Shown: in pieces, positions 42,817-52,092 of the stretch
How positions within the stretch are numbered: the first letter of the stretch is position 1
Layout: every line of letters begins with the position of its first letter
Assembly (NCBI GenBank): GCA_025359425.1
Contig: JANYGC010000102.1
Location: 1 to 64,000, forward strand
Origin: Sphingomonadaceae bacterium
GTDB taxonomy: Bacteria > Pseudomonadota > Alphaproteobacteria > Sphingomonadales > Sphingomonadaceae
DNA length: 64,000 bases
Reading direction: 5' to 3'
Notes under the pieces: model-generated
Databases searched by the model: none
What the model was told of the DNA's origin: nothing
The model's input: the letters and a program-made list of their open reading frames with translations, nothing else
Made by a program: the position numbers and the translations under genes

Positions 42817-43982
42817 TACTGCGCCGCCGCCCATTCGCGCAGCATGTGCTTGGCGATCTGCAACTGCAGGATCTGCGTGGTGCCCTCGTAAATCCGGTAG
42901 ATCCGCGCATCGCGGAAAAACCGCTCGGCGTCGTACTCGGCGAGGTAGCCCGCGCCGCCGTAGATCTGCACCACCCGGTCGGTCACCCGCCCGCACATTT
43001 CGCTGGCGAAGACCTTGAACGCGGCGGCCTTGCGCAGCACGTTCTCTTGCCGGTCGGCGCGCGCGGTGACGTCCTGCATCATCGCCTCAGCGGCGTAAAT
43101 CTCGATCTCGGAATCCGCGAGCATCGCCTGGATCAGCTGGAAATTGGCGATCGGCTCGCCGAACGCCTTGCGCTCGTTGGCATAGCGCAGCGCCGAATCG
43201 AGCGCGCGGCGGGCATAGCCGGTCGCCGCCGCGCCGACCGAGATGCGCCCGTTGTCGAGACTTTGCATCGCATAAGCAAAGCCCATGCCCTCCTCGGTGC
43301 CGAGCATCGCATCGGCGGGCAGCTGGACCTCGTCCATGATCACGTCGGCGATGTGGCTGCCCGACTGGCCCATCTTCTTGTCCGAACTGCCGATCGAGAC
43401 CCCGGGGGTGTCGGTCGGCACCAGAAAGGCTGAAACGTGCGCGTTCTTGGGCAGGCTTTCCTTGGTCGTCCGCGCCATTACCAGCGCCAGTTTGGCGAAC
43501 GGCGAGTTGGTGATGTAGCGTTTGGTGCCATTGAGCACCCAGCCATTGCCCGAGCGCTTGGCAAAGGTCTGCATCGCCGCCGAATCCGAGCCCGAACCCG
43601 GTTCGGTCAGCCCGAAACAGGCGATCTCTCCGGCTGCAAGGCGCGGCAGCCACTCGGCCTTCTGCGCGTCGGTCCCACCGTTCTTGAGCGCCGAGCAGAC
43701 CATCCCGATGTTGATCGAGATGATCGAGCGGTAAGCCGGCATCGCATAGGACAGCACGTTGATGGTGCGGGCGTACTGGCTGATACTCATCCCTGCGCCG
43801 CCGTATTCCTCGGGGATAGTCAGCCCGAACAAACCCATGTCGCGCATTTCGGCGAGGATCGCATCGGGGATGCGGTCGGTCTCGATCACCTCGCGCTCGG
43901 CCGGGATCAGCCGCTCGCGAACATAGCGTTCGAGCTGCTCGATGAACTGGTCGAAGATGTCCTGGTCCATGCCGGTGTTCAT
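42816..43982 (-). CDS. Acyl-CoA dehydrogenase
   Basis: A 388-aa FAD flavoenzyme of the standard fold. N-terminal helical domain (FGLTIPEEYGGAGMS), FAD-binding ACFGLTEPGSGSDSAAMQT and C-terminal helices with the catalytic Glu E366 in IYEGTTQILQ. It introduces a 2,3-double bond into acyl-CoA; substrate range unknown. Only 10 nt separate it from the SDR gene upstream on the same strand; the MaoC-like gene follows after the MITE-like element, so the three probably work on one acyl-CoA route. Confidence 0.94.
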   Translation of the reverse strand: MNTGMDQDIFDQFIEQLERYVRERLIPAEREVIETDRIPDAILAEMRDMGLFGLTIPEEYGGAGMSISQYARTINVLSYAMPAYRSIISINIGMVCSALKNGGTDAQKAEWLPRLAAGEIACFGLTEPGSGSDSAAMQTFAKRSGNGWVLNGTKRYITNSPFAKLALVMARTTKESLPKNAHVSAFLVPTDTPGVSIGSSDKKMGQSGSHIADVIMDEVQLPADAMLGTEEGMGFAYAMQSLDNGRISVGAAATGYARRALDSALRYANERKAFGEPIANFQLIQAMLADSEIEIYAAEAMMQDVTARADRQENVLRKAAAFKVFASEMCGRVTDRVVQIYGGAGYLAEYDAERFFRDARIYRIYEGTTQILQLQIAKHMLREWAAAQ

Positions 43983-43992
43983 GCGTGCAGCC

Positions 43993-44907
43993 TCAAATCG
44001 GATCGTAGGGGAAGACGTGCGCCGAAACTTCGTCGGCGCGGGCCAGATCGGGGGTGAAGGCGGGGATCAGTTCGGACGCGATCGTCTCGGGGGTCCAGCC
44101 CTCGCTTTTGGTCATCGAGCGGACCGGGCGGGGTTTGGAGAACAGCACGATTTCGTTCTTGCGCACGGCAAAGATCTGGTTGCTCACCGCGTTGGCCGCG
44201 TCGGAGGCGAGATAGACCACCAAGGGCGCGATCTTATCCGCGCTCATCGTCTTCAAGCGCTCGACGCGTTCCTTTTGCTCAGGCGTTTCAGCGGGGATCG
44301 AGGCGGTCATCCGGCTCCACGCAAACGGCGCGATGCAGTTCGAGCGGACCCCGGCGCGCGCCATGTCGAGCGCGATCGATTGCGACAGTCCGACGATCCC
44401 CAGTTTGGCTGCGCTGTAATTGGCCTGGCCGACGTTGCCGATCAGCCCCGAGGTTGAGGTAAAGTGGATGAAACTGCCCGATTGCTGCTCGCGGAAATAA
44501 GGTGTGGCAGCCTTGGAGACGTTGAAGCAGCCGTTGAGATGCACGTCGATCACCGCGCGCCAGTCTTCGTGGCTCATTTTGTGCCAGATCGTGTCGCGCA
44601 GGATCCCGGCGTTGTTGACCACCGCGTCGATGCGGCCAAAGCGCTGGACCGCATCCTCGATGATGCTCGCCGCGCCGAGCGGATCGATCACGCTGGCGAG
44701 GTTGGCGTAGGCCCGTCCCCCGGCTGCGACGATATCGTCCACGGTCTGCTGCGCGGGACCGGCATCGCCGCCCTCACCCCCGCCGCCGACCCCCGGATCG
44801 TTGACCACCACCGCCGCGCCGTGGCTTGCGCAGAGCAGCGCGATCTCGCGCCCGACCCCGCGGCCGGCGCCGGTGATTGCCACAACTTTGCCTTCGAGCA
44901 TGCCCAT
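43993..44907 (-). CDS. SDR family 3-hydroxyacyl-CoA dehydrogenase-like oxidoreductase
   Basis: A 304-aa short-chain dehydrogenase with cofactor motif TGAGRGVG (12-19), NNAG, and the catalytic YSAAK. The longer substrate loop (DPGVGGGGEGGDAGPAQQTV) resembles the SDR part of multifunctional beta-oxidation enzymes, so it probably oxidises a 3-hydroxyacyl-CoA. Two in-frame ATGs (44907 and 44901) compete; the first is kept. It is first in an operon with an acyl-CoA dehydrogenase and MaoC-like protein. Confidence 0.9.
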   Translation of the reverse strand: MGMLEGKVVAITGAGRGVGREIALLCASHGAAVVVNDPGVGGGGEGGDAGPAQQTVDDIVAAGGRAYANLASVIDPLGAASIIEDAVQRFGRIDAVVNNAGILRDTIWHKMSHEDWRAVIDVHLNGCFNVSKAATPYFREQQSGSFIHFTSTSGLIGNVGQANYSAAKLGIVGLSQSIALDMARAGVRSNCIAPFAWSRMTASIPAETPEQKERVERLKTMSADKIAPLVVYLASDAANAVSNQIFAVRKNEIVLFSKPRPVRSMTKSEGWTPETIASELIPAFTPDLARADEVSAHVFPYDPI

Positions 44908-44972
44908 GCGGTCCGAATCCCTTTGTCGCTTAGTGAGCGCTTAAGCCTCGCTTAAGCCGCTGCTAGGCGAAA

Positions 44973-45212
44973 TCAACCGGCAGGTTTGGCAGGCGGCGCC
45001 GCTGGTGTTGAGGCCGGACTCTGCTGCGCCGGAGCGGCCGATTGCGGGGCCGGGATCGCGCCGGGCGGCAGCTGCTGGCTCTCCACCATCGCAGCCGCAT
45101 CGTCGAGCGCCTTGGCCTCGCCCGCGCTCACCCCGCCCGCGCCCGCAGCATTATCGGGGCGCGAACAAGCGGCGCACAGCAAGGTCGCCAGCAGCAGCGC
45201 GACCCGGGTCAC
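44973..45212 (-). CDS. Small Pro/Ala-rich lipoprotein
   Basis: A 79-aa lipoprotein: VTRVALLLATLLCAAC gives a short signal with the lipobox Cys at 16. The mature part is almost wholly Ala/Pro/Gln/Ser with an acidic segment (GEAKALDDAAAMVESQQ). The GTG start is 4 nt after the stop of the lipoprotein gene upstream, so the two are translated together. Function unknown. Confidence 0.65.
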   Translation of the reverse strand: MTRVALLLATLLCAACSRPDNAAGAGGVSAGEAKALDDAAAMVESQQLPPGAIPAPQSAAPAQQSPASTPAAPPAKPAG

Positions 45213-45216
45213 GCGA

Positions 45217-45444
45217 TCAAGGTTTGGGGGTGGCAGCGGGTGAAGCCGTAGTCGCGGCCTCGGCTCCGGGCATAGCCGAACCATCGGCCACCGGGGTTGC
45301 GGCGGGATCGGCCGGCACCCCTTCTTCGGCCGGCATCTCGACATTGTCGGCGGTTGCCTGTTCCTTGGCGCTGTCCGACTTGCCGCACCCGGCAAGCGCC
45401 AGGGCAACAGCGGATGCGGCAGCCAGAATAACAAATTTCTTCAT
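45217..45444 (-). CDS. Small lipoprotein
   Basis: A 75-aa lipoprotein: MKKFVILAAASAVALALAGC is a clear type II signal with Cys 20; the mature chain is acidic and Ala/Pro-rich (SAKEQATADNVEMPAEEG). ATG at 45444 is preferred; the longer frame adds an Arg-rich start. It is the first of two tandem lipoprotein genes and divergent from the methionine regulator. Function unknown. Confidence 0.75.
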   Translation of the reverse strand: MKKFVILAAASAVALALAGCGKSDSAKEQATADNVEMPAEEGVPADPAATPVADGSAMPGAEAATTASPAATPKP

Positions 45445-45568
45445 GCGGGCACCTCTTGCCAAGGGTCCGGCAGCGCAAGGTTACCGGGAATAAACCAAAG
45501 CCTAACCGTCATGGGCGGCGCTGCCAACCGCCAAATGTCAGCTTGGCCACGCAAAAGATCGAACCCGG

Positions 45569-45597
45569 TTGATAAGATATAAAGATTTCTTTATATG
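45569..45597 (+). promoter_or_regulatory. Promoter with embedded operator for the methionine operon
   Basis: Sigma70-like -35 TTGATA (45569-45574), 17-bp spacer, -10 TATATG (45592-45597). The inverted repeat ATATAAAGA-TT-TCTTTATAT (45577-45596) fills the spacer and reaches into the -10, an ideal position for repression by the ArsR-type protein encoded 9 nt downstream. The gap from the -10 to the ATG at 45606 leaves almost no leader. Confidence 0.75.
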
Positions 45598-45605
45598 ATG
45601 CCGCA

Positions 45606-46598
45606 ATGCGGATCGATCCCACCTTGCGCGCGCTTGCCGACCCGACCCGGCTGCGGATCATGCGGCTGCTGGCAGCGATGGAGCTGGCGGTGGGCGAACT
45701 GGCGCAAGTGCTCGGCCAGAGCCAGCCGCGGGTTTCGCGCCACGTCCGGATCCTGTGCGACGCGGGCCTGGCCGAGCGCCGCAAGGAAGGCAGCTGGGTG
45801 TTCCTGCGCAGCGCGATCGGTCTGGGCCGCGCGCCACCGCTCGGCGAGGCCGCCGCGCATCTGCTCGCCGTGGCCGAACAGGGCGACGCGCAATTTGCCG
45901 CGCGGTGCAGCGAAGACCGTCGGCACCTGGCGGCGATCCGCGCCGCGCGCGAAGCCAGTGCGGCGGGCTATTTCGCGCGCCACGCCGCCGAATGGGACCA
46001 TTTGCGCGGGCTGCATAGCCCCGATGCACCGGTCGAGGCGGCCCTGCTGCGCGCGCTCGGCACCGGCAGCCTGGGATCACTGCTCGATGTCGGCACCGGC
46101 ACCGGGCGAATCGCCGAACTGCTTGCCCCTCGCGCCGCGCAGGTCATCGCGCTCGACAACAGCCCGGAGATGCTGCGGCTCGCTCGCGCCCGGCTGCAGC
46201 ACCTCAAGGCCGAGCATCTGGCGCTGGTCCAGGGCGATTTCGGCGCGCTGCCGTTTGCCGATGCGGCGTTTGACACGGTCGTGTTCCACCAGGTGCTGCA
46301 CTATGCGCAGGCTCCCGAACTGGCGCTGGGCGAAGCCGCGCGGGTGGCCCGGCCGGGCGGAACGATCGCAGTCGTCGATTTTGCCGCGCATGACCGCGAG
46401 GAACTGCGCAGCCAGCACGCCCATGCCCGGCTTGGCTTTTCCGACGAGCAGATGCTCGCGCTGTTGGGCGAAGCCGGGTTTGCCGCCGCGCCGCCGACCG
46501 CGCTGCCGGGCACGCCGCTCACCGTCAAGATCTGGACCGGACAGCGCGGCACTTCCGCTGTCCAACCGGCTCCTGCCAGCAAGGCCACTGCCGCATGA
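45606..46598 (+). CDS. ArsR-family regulator fused to a SAM-dependent methyltransferase domain
   Basis: A 330-aa fusion. The ArsR winged helix (about 1-90; LRALADPTRLRIMRLLAAMELAVGELAQVLGQSQPRVSRHVRIL, shown here only by its ends LRALADPTRL and QPRVSRHVRIL) precedes a class I methyltransferase fold with LDVGTGTGR (D161) and LPFADAAFDTVVFHQVLHY. Fusions of this type head methionine/SAM-cycle operons in alphaproteobacteria and are thought to sense SAM or SAH; whether the domain methylates anything is unknown. It overlaps metF by 4 nt (ATGA). No Shine-Dalgarno is visible before the ATG, in keeping with a leaderless transcript. Confidence 0.9.
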   Translation: MRIDPTLRALADPTRLRIMRLLAAMELAVGELAQVLGQSQPRVSRHVRILCDAGLAERRKEGSWVFLRSAIGLGRAPPLGEAAAHLLAVAEQGDAQFAARCSEDRRHLAAIRAAREASAAGYFARHAAEWDHLRGLHSPDAPVEAALLRALGTGSLGSLLDVGTGTGRIAELLAPRAAQVIALDNSPEMLRLARARLQHLKAEHLALVQGDFGALPFADAAFDTVVFHQVLHYAQAPELALGEAARVARPGGTIAVVDFAAHDREELRSQHAHARLGFSDEQMLALLGEAGFAAAPPTALPGTPLTVKIWTGQRGTSAVQPAPASKATAA

Positions 46599-47473
46599 CC
46601 CAGTTCGACTCGCTCCCCGGCGACATCGCCGTCAGTTTCGAATTCTTCCCGCCCAAGACCGAGAAGATGGAAGCCCAGCTGTGGGACGCGATTACGCAGC
46701 TCGCCCCGCTCGCCCCGCGCTTCGTTTCGGTCACTTACGGCGCGGGCGGTTCGACCCGTGAACGCACGCATGCCACCGTCGCGCGACTGGTCAGCGAAAC
46801 TGCGCTGGTCCCGGCGGCGCACCTGACTTGCGTCGGGGCGAGCAAGGACGAAATTGCCGAAGTCGCCCAGCAGTACTGGGACGCGGGCGTGCGGCATGTG
46901 GTCGCATTGCGGGGCGATGCGCCAGCCGAAACCGGCGGGCGGTTCGTGCCGCACGCCGATGGCTATGCCAGCGCTGCCGATCTGGTCGAAGGGCTCGCCC
47001 GCCAGCATCCGTTCGAACTGTCGGTTGCGGCCTATCCCGAGGTTCACCCAGACGCGCCCAGCGCCAAGGCTGATCTCGACAACCTCAAGCGCAAGCTTGA
47101 TGCCGGGGCCAATCAGGCAATTACGCAATTTTTCTTCTCGTCCGAGGCCTATTTCCGGTTCCTCGATGCGGCCTTGGCGGCGGGCATTTCGGTGCCGATC
47201 ATTCCGGGGATCATGCCAGTGACCAGCTTTGCCGCGATCCGCCGGATGAGCGGCAACACGGCGATCCCGCCCGCGCTGGAGCAGATGTTCGAAGGGCTCG
47301 ACGATCGCCCTGGCCCGCGCGCGCTGGTCGCCGCGACCGCCGCAGTCGACCTGTGCCGCCAGCTCTATGCCGGCGGCGTGCGCGACTTCCATTTCTACAC
47401 CCTCAACCGCGCCGAACAGGCCTTTGCCATCTGCCACCTGCTTGGCCTGCGCTCGAAGGAACTGAGCCAATGA
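46595..47473 (+). CDS. metF: Methylenetetrahydrofolate reductase
   Basis: Reduces 5,10-methylene-THF to 5-methyl-THF, the methyl donor for MetH. It is 292 aa with the TIM-barrel MTHFR fold: SFEFFPPKTEKME at the start, VTYGAGGSTRERTH, HLTCVGASKDEI and the FAD-binding VALRGDAPAE. The ATG overlaps the regulator stop, and its own stop overlaps the start of metH part 1, so the operon is translationally coupled. Confidence 0.95.
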   Translation: MTQFDSLPGDIAVSFEFFPPKTEKMEAQLWDAITQLAPLAPRFVSVTYGAGGSTRERTHATVARLVSETALVPAAHLTCVGASKDEIAEVAQQYWDAGVRHVVALRGDAPAETGGRFVPHADGYASAADLVEGLARQHPFELSVAAYPEVHPDAPSAKADLDNLKRKLDAGANQAITQFFFSSEAYFRFLDAALAAGISVPIIPGIMPVTSFAAIRRMSGNTAIPPALEQMFEGLDDRPGPRALVAATAAVDLCRQLYAGGVRDFHFYTLNRAEQAFAICHLLGLRSKELSQ

Positions 47474-48516
47474 CCCCGCGCGAACTGCTGCTGCACGAAG
47501 CGGCCAAGGCGATCCTGATCAAGGACGGTCCTTATGGCACCGCAATCCAGGCGGCCGGGCTGGACGAGGCCGGATATCGCGGGACAACCGGGCTGACGTT
47601 TGACCAGAAGGGCAACAACGATCTGGTCAATCTAACGCAGCCCGCGCTGATTGCCGCGATCTGCCAGGCCTATATCGACGCCGGCGCGCGGATCCTTGCC
47701 ACCAACAGCTTCAACGCCAACCGCATCAGTCAGGCCGATTACGGCGCCGAGGGGCTGGTCCACGCGATCAATGTCGCGGCGGCCAAGGTGATCCGCGAAA
47801 CGGTCGATGCGGCGAGCGCGAAGGACGGCATCGTCCGCTTCGTTGCGGGCGCCGTCGGGCCGACCAACAAGACGCTGTCGCTCTCCCCCGACGTCAACGA
47901 TCCGGGTTACCGCGAGGTCGATTTCGACACTGTAGCGAACGTGTACCGCGAGCAGGCCGCCGCGCTGATCGAAGGCGGAGCCGATTTCATCCTGGTCGAG
48001 ACGGTGTTCGACACACTCAACGCCAAGGCCGCGATTTACGGGATCAAGCAGCTCGAAGCCGAACTCGGCCGCGAAGTTCCGCTGATGCTGTCGATGACGC
48101 TGACCGACCTCTCAGGCCGCAATTTGTCCGGCCACACGGTCGAGGCGTTCTGGTACGCGGTGCGCCATGCCCGCCCGGTCACCGTCGGCCTCAATTGCAG
48201 CTTTGGCGCAACCCAGTTGCGCCCGCATGTGCGGCTTTTGAGCGGGATCGCCGATTGCCTGCTGATGGCCTACCCCAACGCCGGGCTGCCCAACGATCTG
48301 GGTGCCTACGACGAAGAGCCCGAGACGACCGCAGCGCTGGTCCGCGAATGGGCCGAGGCCGGGCAAGTCAACATTCTGGGCGGGTGCTGCGGCAATACGC
48401 CCGAGCATATCGCGGCAATGGCCCGCGCGGTTGCGGGACTTGCTCCACGCCAGATACCCACGCTCGAACCGGTTACGCGGCTGGCGGGCCTTGAACCCTT
48501 TATCATGGCGGCCTGA
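47470..48516 (+). CDS. metH: Methionine synthase part 1: homocysteine S-methyltransferase domain
   Basis: A 348-aa protein equal to the N-terminal homocysteine-binding module of cobalamin-dependent methionine synthase: KDGPYGTAIQAAGL, ILATNSFNANRISQADYG, and zinc cysteines C243 (GLNCSFGA), C306 and C307 (GGCCGNTPEH). In E. coli this is fused to the rest of MetH; here it is a separate gene, ending 3 bp before part 2. The ATG at 47470 overlaps the metF stop. It must act with part 2. Confidence 0.92.
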   Translation: MTPRELLLHEAAKAILIKDGPYGTAIQAAGLDEAGYRGTTGLTFDQKGNNDLVNLTQPALIAAICQAYIDAGARILATNSFNANRISQADYGAEGLVHAINVAAAKVIRETVDAASAKDGIVRFVAGAVGPTNKTLSLSPDVNDPGYREVDFDTVANVYREQAAALIEGGADFILVETVFDTLNAKAAIYGIKQLEAELGREVPLMLSMTLTDLSGRNLSGHTVEAFWYAVRHARPVTVGLNCSFGATQLRPHVRLLSGIADCLLMAYPNAGLPNDLGAYDEEPETTAALVREWAEAGQVNILGGCCGNTPEHIAAMARAVAGLAPRQIPTLEPVTRLAGLEPFIMAA

Positions 48517-48519
48517 GCG

Positions 48520-51138
48520 ATGGCGACGAGACCCAGCGGATCGCGCTTCGTCAACATTGGCGAACGCACCAACGTCACCGGCTCGGCCGCGTTCAAGAAG
48601 CTCGTGCTCGCGGGCGATTACGCCAAAGCGGTCGAGGTTGCGCGCAACCAGGTTGAGAACGGCGCGCAGATCATCGACGTCAACATGGACGAAGGGCTGC
48701 TCGACGCGGTCTTTGCGATGACCACATTCCTCAAGCTGATCGCAGCCGAACCTGACATCGCGCGGGTCCCGGTGATGGTCGACAGCTCCAAATGGGAAGT
48801 GATCGAGGCCGGGCTCAAATGCGTGCCGGGCAAGCCGATCGTCAATTCGATTTCGATGAAAGAGGGCGAGGAAGCTTTCCTGGATCACGCCCGCAAATGC
48901 ATGGCTTACGGCGCGGCGGTGGTGGTGATGGCCTTCGACGAGAAGGGCCAGGCCGACACCAAAGAGCGCAAGGTCGAAATCTGCGCGCGGGCTTATGACC
49001 TGCTCACCGGGATCGGCTTTCTCCCTGAGGATATCATCTTCGATCCCAACGTGTTCGCGGTCGCCACTGGCATCGAGGAACACAACAATTACGCGGTCGA
49101 TTTCATCGAAGCGACGCGCGAAATCAAGGCGCGCTGCCCGCATGTCCATATCTCGGGCGGGCTCTCGAACTTGTCGTTTTCGTTCCGCGGCAACGAGCCG
49201 GTGCGCCGCGCGATGCATTCGGTGTTCCTCTACCACGCGATCCCGGCAGGCATGGACATGGCGATCGTCAACGCCGGGCAGCTCGACGTGTACGATACGA
49301 TCGATCCCGAACTGCGCGAACTGTGCGAAGATGTCGTGCTCAACCGCCGTCCTGATGCGACCGACCGGCTGGTTACACTGGCCGAGAAGTTCCGCGGCAC
49401 CTCACCCGAAGCCGAAAAGCAGGCCGAGGAATGGCGCGGCTGGGACGTCGTGCGGCGGATCGAGCATGCCCTGGTCAAGGGCATCGACCTCTATGTGGTC
49501 GAGGACACCGAGGAAGCCCGGCAGGAAATTTTTAATCGCGGCGGCCGCCCGATCGAGGTGATCGAAGGCCCGTTGATGGACGGCATGAACACCGTTGGCG
49601 ATCTGTTCGGCGCGGGCAAGATGTTCCTGCCCCAAGTGGTCAAATCGGCGCGCGTGATGAAGAAGGCAGTCGCGCATCTGATCCCGTTCATCGAGGCGGA
49701 AAAGCTGCCCGGCGCCAAGGCCAAGGGCCGGATCATAATGGCCACGGTCAAAGGCGACGTTCACGATATCGGCAAGAACATCGTCGGCGTGGTGCTCCAG
49801 TGCAACGGCTACGAGGTGATCGACCTTGGCGTCATGGTGCCGTGGTCGAAAATCCTCGAAGTGGCGCAGACCGAAGATGCCGACATGATCGGATTGTCCG
49901 GCCTGATCACGCCCTCGCTCGATGAGATGGTGACGGTGGCGGAGGAAATGCAGCGCGCCGGTTTTACGCTGCCGCTGCTGATCGGCGGGGCGACCACCAG
50001 CAAGGTCCACACCGCGCTGCGGATCGACCCAGCCTACGATGGCCCGGTGATCCACGTGCTCGACGCGAGCCGCGCGGTGGGGGTGGCGAGCCAGCTGTTG
50101 TCCGATACCCAGTGCGAGCCGCTGATCGCCGCCACGGCAGCCGAATACCAGCACGTTCGCGATGTCCGCGCGGGCAAGGAGCAATCGATCCTGCTCAGCC
50201 TGACCGATGCGCGCGCCAACAGTTTCAAGCCCGACCTGTCGGACAAGGTCATGCCGCCCGAACAGCCGGGCGTGCATGCGTTCCCCGATTGGGACCTCAC
50301 CGATCTGGCCGAAGTGATCGACTGGACGCCCTTTTTCCGCGCGTGGGAACTGGCCGGCAATTACCCGGCGATCCTCACCGACGATGTGGTCGGTGAAAGC
50401 GCCAGCGGGCTGTTTGCCGATGCACAGGCGATGCTCAAAACAATCATCGAGGAGAAATGGCTCACCGCCAAGGGCGTTTGCGGATTCTGGCCCTGCGCGC
50501 GTGTGGAGGACGATGTGCTGCTCCATCTCGAAGGGCCTGAGCCGCCACTCCGCCTGCCGTTCCTGCGCCAGCAGATTCGCAAGAGCAAAGACCGCGCGAA
50601 TTTCTGCCTCGCTGATTTCATCGACCCCGATGGCGACTGGATCGGCGGATTTGCCGTGGCGATCCACGGGATCGAGCCGCATCTCGAGCGGTTCCGCGCT
50701 GGCCACGACGATTACAACGACATCCTGCTGAAAGCGCTCGCCGACCGCTTTGCCGAAGCTTTTGCCGAGCGGCTGCACCAACACGTGCGGACCACGCTGT
50801 GGGGCTATGCGCCGGGCGAGCAACTGACCAACGAAGCCCTGATCCGCGAGCAATACCGCGGCATTCGCCCGGCCCCAGGCTATCCCGCTTGCCCCGATCA
50901 CAGCCTCAAACCGATGCTGTTCGACCTGCTCGACGCGGGCAGCAATGCGGGGATCGTGCTGACCGAAAGCCAGGCGATGCTGCCGACCTCGGCGGTCTCG
51001 GGCTTCTACTTCGCGCATCCCGAGTCGTCCTACTTCGGCGTCGCCCGGATCGGCCGCGACCAACTCGAAGACTACGCGGCGCGGCGCGGAATGCCGCTCG
51101 CCGAGGCGGAACGCTGGCTGCGGCCCAATCTGGATTGA
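48520..51138 (+). CDS. metH: Methionine synthase part 2: pterin-, cobalamin- and SAM-binding domains
   Basis: An 872-aa protein carrying the remaining MetH modules. The pterin-binding barrel begins [16 protein letters not shown]. The B12 domain holds the axial ligand H415 in [12 protein letters not shown], followed by [12 protein letters not shown]. The reactivation domain (about 560-870) contains [12 protein letters not shown], which binds SAM for reductive reactivation. It transfers a methyl group from 5-methyl-THF via cob(I)alamin to homocysteine held by part 1. Being split and directly consecutive, the two proteins are presumably one complex. Confidence 0.95.
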   Translation: MATRPSGSRFVNIGERTNVTGSAAFKKLVLAGDYAKAVEVARNQVENGAQIIDVNMDEGLLDAVFAMTTFLKLIAAEPDIARVPVMVDSSKWEVIEAGLKCVPGKPIVNSISMKEGEEAFLDHARKCMAYGAAVVVMAFDEKGQADTKERKVEICARAYDLLTGIGFLPEDIIFDPNVFAVATGIEEHNNYAVDFIEATREIKARCPHVHISGGLSNLSFSFRGNEPVRRAMHSVFLYHAIPAGMDMAIVNAGQLDVYDTIDPELRELCEDVVLNRRPDATDRLVTLAEKFRGTSPEAEKQAEEWRGWDVVRRIEHALVKGIDLYVVEDTEEARQEIFNRGGRPIEVIEGPLMDGMNTVGDLFGAGKMFLPQVVKSARVMKKAVAHLIPFIEAEKLPGAKAKGRIIMATVKGDVHDIGKNIVGVVLQCNGYEVIDLGVMVPWSKILEVAQTEDADMIGLSGLITPSLDEMVTVAEEMQRAGFTLPLLIGGATTSKVHTALRIDPAYDGPVIHVLDASRAVGVASQLLSDTQCEPLIAATAAEYQHVRDVRAGKEQSILLSLTDARANSFKPDLSDKVMPPEQPGVHAFPDWDLTDLAEVIDWTPFFRAWELAGNYPAILTDDVVGESASGLFADAQAMLKTIIEEKWLTAKGVCGFWPCARVEDDVLLHLEGPEPPLRLPFLRQQIRKSKDRANFCLADFIDPDGDWIGGFAVAIHGIEPHLERFRAGHDDYNDILLKALADRFAEAFAERLHQHVRTTLWGYAPGEQLTNEALIREQYRGIRPAPGYPACPDHSLKPMLFDLLDAGSNAGIVLTESQAMLPTSAVSGFYFAHPESSYFGVARIGRDQLEDYAARRGMPLAEAERWLRPNLD

Positions 51139-51141
51139 TCG

Positions 51142-51975
51142 TCAGACCGGTTTTGGCGCACGGTCCAGGTTGTCCTTGTCAGCCACCAAGGCTTGCCCGT
51201 CGGCGCCCTTGAAGATGTCGAAAAGGTCGGTTGCTTCGAATAGGGCAGGGAAGTTCTTCACCCCATAATTGCGCGGATCGATTGAGGATTGGCGCTTCGC
51301 TGCACTGCCAGCCGTTGCCATCAACGCCCAGCCATCATCGCGTGCCGCGGCCTGCACCGCCAGCCGCAAGATCCCCGCCAGCTCAGTATCCTGAGCCAAG
51401 GAGAGATCCGCTTTGGCCGCAGCCGCAGGCTTCGGCTTGGGAGCCGGGGTGACCGATTTTTTACCGACCGCCACCTTGGCCAGCGGTTCGTCAACATCGC
51501 TTACTTCCGCTCCCAGCGCATCGAGATAAAGAAAGGTCGTGCAGGCCGCCCTGAACGGTTTTGGCGTCTTGCGTTCGCCAAAGCCATAGACCTCGTGCCC
51601 CGCCGCGCGCAGATGCATCACCAGCGGGGTGAAATCGGCATCGCTCGACGCGATCGCAAAGGCATCGAGTCGCTGGGTGTACAGCAGTTCCATCGCATCG
51701 ATCACCAGCGAGATATCGGTAGCATTCTTGCCGCTCGAGTAACTGAACTGCTGGATCGGGCGGACAGCGTATTGATGCAACTTGCCGGTCCAGCCGCTGA
51801 GTTGCTTGCTTGCCCAATCACCATAGGCCCGCCGGATGTTGGGGGTGCCGTATTTCGATAGTTCCGAAAGAATTCCCGCGATCTTGCTGTGGCTGACGTT
51901 GTCGGCATCGATCAGCAGGGCAATGTGGCGGCCCGCTGGGCTGACGCCGCTCGATATCGAAGCAGGCTTTTGCAT
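51142..51975 (-). CDS. NYN-domain protein with C-terminal OST-HTH (LOTUS) domain
   Basis: A 277-aa protein. The N-terminal NYN/LabA-type PIN-like nuclease fold has acidic residues in IALLIDADNVSHSK (D23, D25) and AIASSDADFTPLVMHLRAAG, and TDISLVIDAMELLY. A Lys/Pro/Ala linker (about 170-190) joins a C-terminal OST-HTH-like region (about 200-260; NYGVKNFPALFEATDLFDI). The architecture recalls RNA-processing factors and MARF1-like proteins, so RNA cleavage or RNA binding is a fair inference. The start at 51975 has no strong Shine-Dalgarno. It is convergent with metH part 2 and divergent from the DUF2231 gene. Confidence 0.85.
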   Translation of the reverse strand: MQKPASISSGVSPAGRHIALLIDADNVSHSKIAGILSELSKYGTPNIRRAYGDWASKQLSGWTGKLHQYAVRPIQQFSYSSGKNATDISLVIDAMELLYTQRLDAFAIASSDADFTPLVMHLRAAGHEVYGFGERKTPKPFRAACTTFLYLDALGAEVSDVDEPLAKVAVGKKSVTPAPKPKPAAAAKADLSLAQDTELAGILRLAVQAAARDDGWALMATAGSAAKRQSSIDPRNYGVKNFPALFEATDLFDIFKGADGQALVADKDNLDRAPKPV

Positions 51976-52092
51976 CGGCGCAGACTGAACCCTGATTGGC
52001 TGAAGGGCAAGCAGCGGAAGCCCTCCTGTGCCGGAACGATCGCAGCGCTGCGCCGTTGATGCGGCGGGTACCGGGCAACGGAGACAGACGAG

